NCBI GenBank assembly: GCA_007644065.1
Contig: VJWN01000007.1
Span: 2,758,167-2,822,166 of the forward strand
Length of the DNA: 64,000 nt
Reading direction: 5' to 3'
Source of the DNA: Margaritispora aquatica
Lineage: Eukaryota; Ascomycota; Leotiomycetes; Helotiales; Discinellaceae
Made by a program: the position numbers and the translations under genes. The notes beneath the pieces were generated by a model. It was not told the DNA's origin, made no database searches, and saw only the letters and a list, made by a program, of their open reading frames with translations. This document shows, piece by piece, positions 20,076 to 29,456 of this stretch (the stretch's first letter is position 1; each line of letters begins with the position of its first letter).

Positions 20076-22394
20076 TCACTTCGCTAGCGGCGCCCAATTC
20101 TTCAACCAAGTCCTCGCACGATCCAAATTCCCCGTCTCAGCTTCAAAAGCAGCTACGCACCATTCAAGCCCGTACACACCCTCTGCAGCAATCATCTCCG
20201 CGAGGCCCCTCCTTCTCTGCCTCGCGTCATCGACGCAGAGGAACATTGGTTTACTCTTGTCCTTGAACATAGCCATTAGTGGTTGCACCATCGGTAATGC
20301 TTGTTGAGCAGTGATCGCAGCCGTTTTGCCTTCGGTTTTCGTCCTTGCAGTTTTGCAATACTCGTTTTGGCACCAGGGCTTGCCACATCCCGTCATGAGC
20401 TGTGAGAGGTATCGACGCTCGACACGACGTCTCATGGCTTTCCCTTCTGGGTCGTGCATGCTGACGTACAATGGGCCGAAGCAAATACTGCAAAGCCCTA
20501 AATCATTTCCTGGCCCTTGACCCATGCGACTGCCTGCTCCAATTTCACCATTCTTGCCCACACCATGCAGAGTCTTACCACAGTATTCATTTCTGCAAAT
20601 CTCGGGTTTGGACCGCGTTGTCTTTTCGATCTCGTGATGCTTGAGATGAGTCGCCATATCTCGTAACCTGACGATTTTAGAGCAAAGATGGCAATCCGTG
20701 GTCCGTGCTCCATCAGCAAGTTCATGTGCTGTGAGTCCTGATATCAGTGCTTCTGGGGATGGATCGAATGGGTCGCCTTCTTGGGGTACTTCTAGGTGAC
20801 AGAATTGGCACAGAATGTTTTTTCCGGGGCATATTGAGGTTCGGTGTAAGGCCAGATCGCGGAGATTGACAGCTTCATAGAGGCAGTTTGGACATTGTCG
20901 AGCTGTGTGAGAAATCGCGTCGTGATTAGCCTTAGCGAATGCTGTGTTGCCATATGTCGAGTCGTGAGGACAATGCCAGTGATTCGCCCAGTCCTCTGAC
21001 TTCTTTTGAAAGACGTTGCTGCACTCTGGGCATAAGACATTGTTCCGCAGACAGAAGTTCTCGTGCAGCATCATAGTTCGCTTAGGCACCCATTGCTGAC
21101 AATTCTTGCATTGTTCTTCATCTGGCGAATGCATCTCTGTGTCTTCAGACTCTAGAGCGATGGGTTTTTGTGCAGAGCCGTATTTGGGAACTGGATTATA
21201 TTTCAAGGAAAATTGAATTGACTGGGAAGACTGCTGATCGTGTGATGGTCGGGCGTGGACTGAGACATACAAAGCCTCTGCGTTTTCGAGTTCAATATTT
21301 GTAGCTGTAATATGAATTCTTTTGGTTTCATCAGTGCTGAAGTCTCCAAACACATGCTCATCATCTCTTGGCCGGGCTCTTTGTCTCGAGCTATATGGGC
21401 TAACAAATAACTCAAGATCTTTGGCGTCGTCCAGTTCTATCTCAATCCCTTGAGAACGATCCCACGAAGGCAGCTGGAAATCAACATAATCTCCTGGTAG
21501 AACCTGACCTGACGACACCTTCCACAGATCAAGATTACCTCCAACAGAGCTTCCCTCCGCAGTTCCTGGCCCTTTTTGTGCTCTGGCTATAATTTGCTTC
21601 ATCGTCTCGCGAGCCTGCTCCTCATTCAATGCCTCAATATCCACCTCCAGATCGGTATCCACCACGCAGATGCCATCTCCCTCTGGCTTGAATTTGTCAA
21701 TCAAAAATCGAAACTCTTCCGATTTTGATCCGCGAACGGTCAAAATTTCTCCATTTGTCAATGTCGTAAAATTCTCCCGCATATGTCTTTCTAGCAGCGC
21801 TTTCCAATCCTCGGGATTATAACCAGCCTCTAGAGGTCGCAGGCGGACGTATGTTCCTTTTGGAAGTTGTTTAGCATGCACAGTAATCCGTGGAATCTCC
21901 TCTTCATCTGTTGTCAAGTCTATCGTCTCCGGATCTGTAAGATCTATTGGCGCATCGGCTCGTGAGTCATCTGGGTGTACCGAAGCCGGCCTCGTTTTGG
22001 GTGGAGGGGCAATAACTCCTAGTGCTTCGAGAAGAAACGGACTCAGTCCAACCTCACCCTCTTCTGCAGAGAACTCCCTAATTCCAGCATATACTACATT
22101 TCCATTCTTCGTATTCACCAGCCGAAAAGTGAGGGGATGCGGAAGTTGCTGCTGTGAATCTCTCCACTCTGCTGCTTCAGCGCGCGCAGCTGCTAGAGAG
22201 TATGGATTGAATGGGTCGAAATTGGGCGCATTCGTTCGTCCCGATGGTGTTATGGAGGATTTAGAAGCAGATAAAAGCTGCTCGAGCGCAGATTGTGGGA
22301 GGAAGATCTTGTCGCCAGGTAAAATCTTGCTGGTCTGCGGTGCCACATTGAAGACGCTTGTCCATGATAGAGAGATCTCTGGAGGTGATGCCAT
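20076..22394 (-). CDS. UFD1-like protein with TRAF/XAF1-type and AZUL-like zinc fingers
   Basis: A single exon of 772 residues starting MASPPEISLSW; an upstream in-frame GTG at 22529 is less likely. The N-terminal half resembles the UFD1 double-psi barrel: ISLSWTSVFNVAPQTSKILPGDKIFLPQ, then LTFRLVN and LPKGTYVRLRPLEAGY. UFD1 works with Npl4 and Cdc48/p97 to extract ubiquitinated substrates. The middle carries several cysteine/histidine fingers of the XAF1/TRAF type (CKNCQQWVPKRTMMLHENFC; CHLCSKIVRLRDMATHLKHH). Near the end is RRYLSQLMTGCGKPWCQNEYC, like the AZUL finger of UBE3A-type ligases. The combination suggests a fungal Cdc48 or ubiquitin adaptor distinct from canonical Ufd1 (about 360 residues). 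It is divergent from the F-box-type gene at 22891. Confidence 0.82.
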   Translation of the reverse strand: MASPPEISLSWTSVFNVAPQTSKILPGDKIFLPQSALEQLLSASKSSITPSGRTNAPNFDPFNPYSLAAARAEAAEWRDSQQQLPHPLTFRLVNTKNGNVVYAGIREFSAEEGEVGLSPFLLEALGVIAPPPKTRPASVHPDDSRADAPIDLTDPETIDLTTDEEEIPRITVHAKQLPKGTYVRLRPLEAGYNPEDWKALLERHMRENFTTLTNGEILTVRGSKSEEFRFLIDKFKPEGDGICVVDTDLEVDIEALNEEQARETMKQIIARAQKGPGTAEGSSVGGNLDLWKVSSGQVLPGDYVDFQLPSWDRSQGIEIELDDAKDLELFVSPYSSRQRARPRDDEHVFGDFSTDETKRIHITATNIELENAEALYVSVHARPSHDQQSSQSIQFSLKYNPVPKYGSAQKPIALESEDTEMHSPDEEQCKNCQQWVPKRTMMLHENFCLRNNVLCPECSNVFQKKSEDWANHWHCPHDSTYGNTAFAKANHDAISHTARQCPNCLYEAVNLRDLALHRTSICPGKNILCQFCHLEVPQEGDPFDPSPEALISGLTAHELADGARTTDCHLCSKIVRLRDMATHLKHHEIEKTTRSKPEICRNEYCGKTLHGVGKNGEIGAGSRMGQGPGNDLGLCSICFGPLYVSMHDPEGKAMRRRVERRYLSQLMTGCGKPWCQNEYCKTARTKTEGKTAAITAQQALPMVQPLMAMFKDKSKPMFLCVDDARQRRRGLAEMIAAEGVYGLEWCVAAFEAETGNLDRARTWLKNWAPLAK

Positions 22395-22890
22395 GGTGCT
22401 TGTTGTCGAATGCAAGTAGCCGTGGCAAGTGGAGGATTGAAAAGAGCGTGTGTCTAACGAAGGAAGAGGAAGATCTAAAAGCTTGATCTGAAATAAATAT
22501 CGAAAAAGAATATGATTTGAATATTCCACCGAGGTATCTACCTTACCTACCTACACCACCCAGATTGGTCAGAAGTTCGAGAAGTTACCATTCTGCTTTT
22601 GAATATTCCTTTCAGCCTTTCAGGCTGCGAAGGCGGCGTCAATTCCAATTCCTTATCGATTAGCTCCCGTCGATGACGGAAGACGGAAGACGGAGATCGG
22701 AATGCAAGATTAGGTAATTCCAACAAGGCTGTCCTTGGCAAGGCTGATAAGACTAGCTCACATGGCTGGTGCGCTGTCAATGCTCAACTATCTCGGAACC
22801 GAGTGTCTCTAAGTCTCTCAATCTCTCAACCATATTTCTCCTAATATCAATCACTTCAAAGTCTTCCATTGCTCATATTGCCTGATTGCT
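22395..22890. promoter_or_regulatory. Divergent promoter region of the UFD1-like and F-box-type genes
   Basis: A 496-base gap between two divergent starts. It contains CTACCTTACCTACCTACACC at 22538, one of three exact CTACCTTACCT copies noticed in the window. No TATA box is clear. Confidence 0.4.
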
Positions 22891-24303
22891 ATGGAAGCAC
22901 ACCCTAATATTAGTACAACGCTTGCAGATATCCCAGTCAACTTACTACAACTTCTTTCTAATTCTCTTGTCCTTAGCCAGACCACTCCATATTTGCCAGT
23001 CTCCTCTCTCCTTGCACTTGGCTCGACTTCGAAGACTTTCAGAAATCTAATACACAACACATCCAATGTCTTTCGACACTTGGACTTGACTAAAGTGAAG
23101 CTTGCCGAGTTTAATATAGCAGCAATCGACCACGGTGGCGAGATATGGAGAAACGTTCAGTTGGATGAGAATGTCACCGAGGACGAGTATGGTCAGTTTT
23201 GGTTTATAGCAGACTATTCACTGATTCTCCATAGCTTCTATGGCGGACCTCTAAGAGGAATCTTCAATATTTTGGAGCGTCGACATATTCTGCAAGATGT
23301 TCACACCCTCGTACTAGATGGACTTTCAGTCCCATCAGACTTAGTGTCGGACATCATCACTCAACGGCAGTACCATGTTCGGATACTATCCATACGCGAG
23401 GTTCTCAATCTCAACGAAGGAAAACTGCAGCAAGCATTGAGATATGCTGTCCGATCTACCCGGCCGGCAAATACACCCAAGCTTCAGGCATTGTACTTCT
23501 TTGGACCAAAAGCTACCATTCCACTGCCTCGGACATCTAAAAATGTACGGAGATATCCACCTGGCATTGCTCCTCCCGATACAATGCCCAACTATGGTGG
23601 GGTCTTACATTCACATGGTGCCCAGATAGGCTTTCATTGGAATGATAAGTCTGGGGATACTCTAGCTGAAGAGTTGGCCCGTGGTTGCGATAAATGGTAC
23701 TCCGGCTGCGGGAAAGTGATATCAAAAATTCCATCAGCGGAATGGGTTCACACAATTGCTGTATGCGAGACTATCATCAGCTTTGATGCCGTGATGTGCC
23801 GTGGACCTCGCCACAATGATATGAAGACAGCATCAGCAAAACAAACCAAACCAGTATGGTATCAGCAGAATCACGCTTACCTAGATCCGCAAGTAGCAAC
23901 GCATTCGATAAGAGGCTGCAGTGGGTGTGGGAGAGCACCAGAGACGTTCTCCAAATTTGGATCATCTCCACTGTCTCATTTTCCACTGCTAGCACCACCA
24001 CCACTCCATTCGTCGACAGTCAAGGCAGCCAAAATTCCTTTCGTTTCTTCTCCTGACCGGTTTTTGGCTCGTTGTGTGTCTTGTCTTCGTGGCCGATTTT
24101 GCGAGAGCTGCCATGTATGGTGGTGCGAAAATTGCTACGAAATTCCAGACCGTGCCTACACTCCAGGCTCGCTGCAGGAGGCCTCGACTTCTGTCGATGG
24201 CGGTCAGTCCGATACAATCAAGGTACATATGGGTCTTTGTGTCGAGAATTGCTTAGTGTCAGAGATGATGTCTGGAGCTGGAAGCAATGGAATGTGGGGT
24301 TGA
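22891..24303 (+). CDS. F-box-type protein with C-terminal cysteine-rich motif
   Basis: A single exon of 470 residues. The N-terminus (IPVNLLQLLSNSLVLSQ...SSLLALGSTSKTFRNLI, residues about 14-54) resembles an F-box, a Skp1-binding segment of SCF ubiquitin ligases. The middle has weak leucine-rich character (VHTLVLDGLSVPSDLV, VRILSIREVLNLN). Toward the C-terminus are clustered cysteines (CSGCGRAPETF; then RCVSCLRGRFCESCHVWWC), probably binding zinc. No signal peptide or membrane segment is seen. The start is the first ATG in the open frame. It is divergent from the UFD1-like gene, so both genes of this pair look ubiquitin-related. The substrate is unknown. Confidence 0.75.
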   Translation: MEAHPNISTTLADIPVNLLQLLSNSLVLSQTTPYLPVSSLLALGSTSKTFRNLIHNTSNVFRHLDLTKVKLAEFNIAAIDHGGEIWRNVQLDENVTEDEYGQFWFIADYSLILHSFYGGPLRGIFNILERRHILQDVHTLVLDGLSVPSDLVSDIITQRQYHVRILSIREVLNLNEGKLQQALRYAVRSTRPANTPKLQALYFFGPKATIPLPRTSKNVRRYPPGIAPPDTMPNYGGVLHSHGAQIGFHWNDKSGDTLAEELARGCDKWYSGCGKVISKIPSAEWVHTIAVCETIISFDAVMCRGPRHNDMKTASAKQTKPVWYQQNHAYLDPQVATHSIRGCSGCGRAPETFSKFGSSPLSHFPLLAPPPLHSSTVKAAKIPFVSSPDRFLARCVSCLRGRFCESCHVWWCENCYEIPDRAYTPGSLQEASTSVDGGQSDTIKVHMGLCVENCLVSEMMSGAGSNGMWG

Positions 24304-26063
24304 ATCAACACTCACAAAGGAATTGTATGGGATAGAATCAATTTCTTATGTCCTTGATGAGTAGATCGTGTAGGACCTCACTAACTTGTGACAGCCCGGT
24401 GTAGCTCGAAGCTGCTTTGAATGTGGTTTGAATGTAGGTACATTGGACTTTTGTGGGAGCAGTGATTAACGAATTCCAGTGCTTAGCATGCATCACGCAA
24501 ACGCAGAAAATGTGCAAGATTTGCGGAGGAGGATATTGCACAGTGCATAACGAGGGCTCAACACTTACTACGGCAGGGCGCCATGCTATCGAGGGATGTC
24601 GGTGCTGAAAGCTAACAAATTACAGTGCGATTGTATGAAAACTCCAGCAAAAACGACATCGTTCAACGTGCAGTGCTAACGAGACAATAGGGTGTGCGAG
24701 AAGTGGTCGTCGAACTCGTGAGATGTATTGATGCGAACACGAAAACACCGAAGAACACCCTTCTCTCCGCGTTTCTCGACCAAAACTCCACTCATTCTTC
24801 TGTCGTCGAGTCATTCCTAACGCCTGAAATGGCAAGGACGGGCACCAATTTTGTATTCATCTCGATTCGGCTGATTGTGATCAACTCCTGGAAATGGAGT
24901 CGATCCTTGAAGGCCTGTCAATTGCTCATTTCGAGTGGTAGACTCAATCAAATTTTTCGTACGACCTGATTGGTCTTATTACTCGCTACAACTATGTCTA
25001 CTTGCGTCAAATCAGTTTTTCCTATTCACGTTATCATTCAGCGCCCAGCGTGTCCTAATGTCGCATATTTTCGTCTGGTTGTCTCACAATACGCTTTGCC
25101 AAGACCATTGAACATATTTTGGTTTCCAGAAATAGGTTCACATGGCCTTGCATTGAAACGGACGATCAAAGCTCCTCGAAGATTCATCTTTGATGAGAGT
25201 CACGACTCGAAGGAGGCACAGCGCCACACTGCCAATATGCACGATGTTTGCGTCCACGTCACCTGTCCAGTGTCCACTTTTTAGTCATGTTTATAGATCA
25301 AGCCACCTCCACCTCTCAGTGAGAAGCGACGTTGACGTTGAACAGTGAACGCGCAAGTGCCTGTCAAAAAACTATAACCTTGTCCCCGCTTGAAGGTTGA
25401 TCTCCGTTTCTTCGGAAGTTAAGGTCCAATCAGACATGGAGCATTCATCATTTTCGCCAAGCTTAATTGCGGAAGCCATACGCGTCTTGCACCGTGCGGT
25501 AACGGCAACGTAAGGTTAATATCTTTGCTAAGGGCACCATGTTGTGCAGGCTCAAGTTGGTCCTAACTCGTGCCCTGCATACTGTTATACTGTTACTCCT
25601 GATTATGGAGATTCAGGCCTCGTCGATATCCAATTGAATGTCATACAATGGTCATGCCAACAATCAAGCGAACAGTTTGTGGGGCTACTTACCCGGCAGT
25701 TTGTGAAACATTCATCTGATAGCCGGCAAGAGGGAAAGGGATAGGACGACTGCGCTGGAGTTCAAGTGGCTGAGAAGTTTTATGCATATTGCAAACGCAC
25801 AAGCATTGATATTCTAGATGGCAAGAAGCATATTGGGATACACTTGAATTGCGTAGGCCACTGCCGTTGATTCTTCTTGGCAAGATCACGAACGCAAACC
25901 TTGATTTGACCTGCAATTGCATGCGCATATATAGAGAGGACCTCATTCATCTGCTTTTACTTCACCACCATCCTCATCCTCATCTTCTTCCTTCTCATTC
26001 TCTTTGTACAACTCTTCCAGTTATCATTCATCACTCTTTAGTCATACTTGTCAGCTTTTCAAC
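24304..26063. other. Intergenic region upstream of the intradiol dioxygenase
   Basis: About 1.76 kb. Short open stretches (for example 24694-24969 and 24970-25284) show no family features. The last 150 bases hold the dioxygenase promoter, listed separately. Confidence 0.5.
25928..26063 (+). promoter_or_regulatory. TATA box and CT-rich leader of the intradiol dioxygenase gene
   Basis: TATATAG at about 25928 lies some 130 bases before the ATG and is followed by a long pyrimidine-rich tract (CATCCTCATCCTCATCTTC and on). This is a common core-promoter layout of well-expressed filamentous fungal genes. Assigned by pattern only. Confidence 0.5.
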
Positions 26064-27334
26064 ATGCAGCTCATCGCTTCAGTCCTCGCTGCGAGCGCGT
26101 TGCTCTCCAGCAGTGTTCTTGCTCACCCTGGCCAATCTGCTCATGAGATGCGAGCTGAGATCGCTGAGAGAGCCGCCTTCATGCAACACAGCAAGAAGGA
26201 TCTCAGTCATTGTGCCGCAAAGATGAAGGCAAGAGGTCTTACAGCAAGATCTGTGGCACGCCGTGAAGCAGTTGCCAAGAACGCTCGCAAGAAGCGTGGC
26301 ATTTCTAGTGGTACATTTTCCTCTCAATCAATCTATGTCCATGCTAATACCCAGTAGATGCTCCATACTTCAAGGCTCGCGATGCCACCTCGGTCGACAG
26401 CACTTCTCACTTGTCCTCGGTAGCATACACTAGCGCCACAGATGCCTCCGTTCTCTTCTCTGGCAACAACTCCTGGATTCTCTCGCCAGAAGTCACTCAA
26501 GGACCCTATTTCGTTGCTGGTGAGTATGTGAGATACGATTTGACCGAAGAGCAAGAAGGTGTCAATGTCATCCTCGACACCCAAATCATCGACATGGCCA
26601 CCTGTGACCCCGTCACCAACGCCATGATCGAGATCTGGGCCTGTAACTCTACCGGAGTCTACTCCGGTGTTGTTGCTTCCGGCAATGGCGACTCCACTGA
26701 CCTAACCAACCTCGACAAGACCTTCCTCCGCGGTCTTCAGCCAACCGATTCTGATGGAGTCGCTGCTTTTGAGACTTTGTTTCCAGGTCACTATACCGGC
26801 CGTGCAACCCACTACCATGTCCTCGCTCACTTCAACGGCACCCAATACGATAACGGTACCTACTCTGGTGGCTACGTCTCACACGTTGGCCAGCTCTTCT
26901 GGGACCAAGATCTCATCACCCAAGTTGAAGCTACCGCGCCTTACAACACCAACACTCAGGAACTGACTCTCAACAATGTCGACACCATTTTCACCGAGGA
27001 AGCCGCTTCTTCCGACCCAGTCATCAACTACAGCCTTCTCGGCAGCTCCGTGTCTGACGGTATTTTTGGCTGGATCGCATTTGGCATTGACCTCACCCGC
27101 CAGGAAACCATCACCGCCGCTGCGACCCTGTATGCTGAGGGTGGTGTCGCCAATGCCAACAGCGGTATGGGTGGTGGTGGTGGAAGCGCACCAAATGGAA
27201 CCTCAGGCGGTGCTCCACCTGGAGTTTCTGGATCTGCCGTCCCTAGTGGAGTTTTGCCCGCGAGCAGCACAAGCGCCAGCTCCGTCGTCGCCGTAACAAC
27301 TGAGGTTGCTGCTGGTGAAACCGATACTTGCTAG
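26064..27334 (+). CDS. Secreted intradiol (catechol-type) dioxygenase
   Basis: Exon 26064-26310 and a second exon from 26355 (or 26358) to 27334 give 408 (or 407) residues. The first exon encodes a clear signal peptide (MQLIASVLAASALLSSSVLA) and a charged pro-region. The enzyme domain has QGPYFVAGEYVRYDL, the first probable Fe(III) tyrosine ligand in GVYSG, and GHYTGRATHYH, matching the family Y-x-x-R-x-x-H-x-H motif with the second Tyr and two His ligands. The family cleaves catechols between the hydroxyls; extracellular fungal forms are thought to act on lignin- or plant-derived aromatics. The C-terminus is a Gly/Ser/Pro-rich tail after MGGGGGS. The intron acceptor is a tandem CAGTAG, so two proteins differing by one residue are possible. 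Confidence 0.88.
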
Positions 27335-27771
27335 GCGCTGAAAACTGGAGGGGCGAGAAGGGTGTAAGATTTGTATATATTGCTTGCATGTGCATTGGGT
27401 GCGAGGTCTTGGCTGTGGTCGTGCTTTCCTTTTTGTATATAGAAGATCGTTTGGATGAGGAGGATATCAGTCGTTACTGTTTGGAAAAATACAAGGCAAA
27501 TTTTTGCAACTTGATATAGTCTTCATTTTTGGTCTTGTGCTCTTTCGCTGGGGTACATTTGTGATGCACAGTATCACAAAAACGATCAGACCTTAATGTA
27601 ACCGACAAGATAGTGCCTCATAAGCCTTCCCTCCCATACTTTTCATAGTTAAGTAGTGAGAAGAGGCAAGGGGAGGTAAACATTAATGATTATCCTAAAC
27701 TGTCATTTCATCCTAATCCTCATGCCTTCCAACCCTGAAAGTCCTCGTATTCTGCAGATTAGTAGACTCAC
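27335..27771. other. Intergenic region between convergent genes
   Basis: A 437-base gap between the 3' ends of the dioxygenase and the haloperoxidase-like gene. It should hold both 3' UTRs. No gene seen. Confidence 0.5.
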
Positions 27772-29456
27772 TCACTTCGAAATACGAGCCCAATAGGCAT
27801 CAAACTCCGTCAACGTCTCTACCGCCACCGCGTTTCCAAGTGCAATCCCCGCACCTGACGCAAACTGGAAATGAAGCTACCACGCACACACGAATTAGTC
27901 AAGCCCTCTTCCAATCCTCGCATTCTCGCTCCTTCAAACAAATCCAAATCTAACCCCAGAAAACCCAACATCAAGGGGAGAAGAAAAAAAGAAAGAAAGG
28001 GGGAACTCACGCCTCCCAAAACCCTACTCTCCCCATTCTCCCTCGCGGCCTCGCTTAGATTCGTATAAGTCCTTGTAATCACCCCCCTCGCATCGAGCGT
28101 GACGTTTGAGCTCCACGTCGCGTTTATCACATCCGAGTTCTTGTTGTAGGCGCGAATCACGGCCGCGCCGGCGCCGCCGAACGTCGAGTGCGTGGATACG
28201 TAGTCTTGGTGTGAGGGAGTGGGTGTGAGGAGCGGCAGCCATAGTGGATCCGGGAGTGTGAGGTTCGCGAGTTGGAGGGAGAGGAAGGGAGCGGGATAGC
28301 GGATTGCGGTTACGGGGCGCCAGGTGTTGTATTTGTATCTGTGGTGAGGGAGGGTGAGTTGAGATTTTGAATGGTGGTGAATGGGAAATGGGACAAGGAG
28401 GGGAGGGGAGGGAAGGGAGATGATGAGGAGAGGGGGAGGTTTACTTCACGTTCCAAGCGGCTATTCCTGCGTTGGCGAGGGCGATGTTGAGCTGAGCATA
28501 GAATTTCGCGGACGCCGTCACGTTTTGAGCCAGTGAATTGCCGATTACGGCCGTAGCAATACGATTCCACACACTTCGCTTAAACATCAGCTTGTGGTCC
28601 ATCCAATTATCAAACATCCAAACCCAAAACCACAACCAAGCGAGCTCGGGATTAGGATCAGAAGAAACTTACGTCGGCGATGATTCCCTCCAGAAATATG
28701 CCGTGTCTGTCTGATACGCGCTCCTGACCGTCGAATTCCGCACCCCATACGCTTTCACATAAGACACATAGTCCGCATACTTCGGATCGTTCAAGTTCGG
28801 CGGTGCTGGGACGGCTGCCTCGAGTTTACTCAAACTATGCAGCCCAAACGGCTTGATGAACTGTCCCTGCGGCGTGTCCGGGACTGGATTCCCGCCCGGC
28901 GTGACCTGATACACGCCTGGCACACTTGCATTGCCGAAGATATAGTCGACGAAATCATTCGCGCCGTCGTTGGAACGGGTGCGTAGGAGATAAGCTGCTG
29001 CGTTGCGTCCAGTTTGGGCTGCGTCTTTGGCTGTTGGGGTGGAAGTGTTGAGACCAAGCGAGGAGAGGACGGACTTCAGCGAGGCGTCGACGGCGCCTTG
29101 GTTCCGGGTCCCGTGGAAGACCCACTGGAGCGTGTTATGGGCTGCGTGCGAGATGGCGAGTTGTTGGTGCGCGTGCGTGAGGGAAGTGGTGTGTAGGGCG
29201 GCGAGGTAGATTGAGCTTTGCACGATGGCGGGGACCCATGCTGAGGGAACGGATTGGAGACCGCCTATTGTGGTTCCGTTAACGAGGAGGGCGGTTTGGT
29301 CGACCCTGGAGATGTTAGCAAATATTTGGTTTGTTCGTGAGCAGGGTATCAATATAGAGAGTGGTTGATGCTATACCAGTACTGAACGACATCACCTGAG
29401 TAGGCCGCCTTTGTAACTGCAGCACTTAGTGCTGTGATCCAGAAAGTAAGTTTCAT
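27772..29456 (-). CDS. Vanadium-dependent haloperoxidase/PAP2-family protein
   Basis: Five exons (29456-29377, 29305-28673, 28573-28445, 28338-28011, 27876-27772) keep frame and give 424 residues. The N-terminus MKLTFWITALSAAVTKAAYS is a likely signal peptide. The three family motifs are present: YKYNTWRPVTAIR (Lys and Arg), PSHQDYVSTHSTFGGAGA (Ser, Gly, His) and ESRVLGGLHFQFASGAGIALG (Arg and His). In known members these residues bind vanadate and oxidise halides; homologs share the fold with acid phosphatases, so activity here is not certain. The exon-3 acceptor was chosen because only GCGAAG at 28574-28579 keeps frame into VWNRIATAVIG. It is convergent with the intradiol dioxygenase; both are probably secreted. 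Confidence 0.83.
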
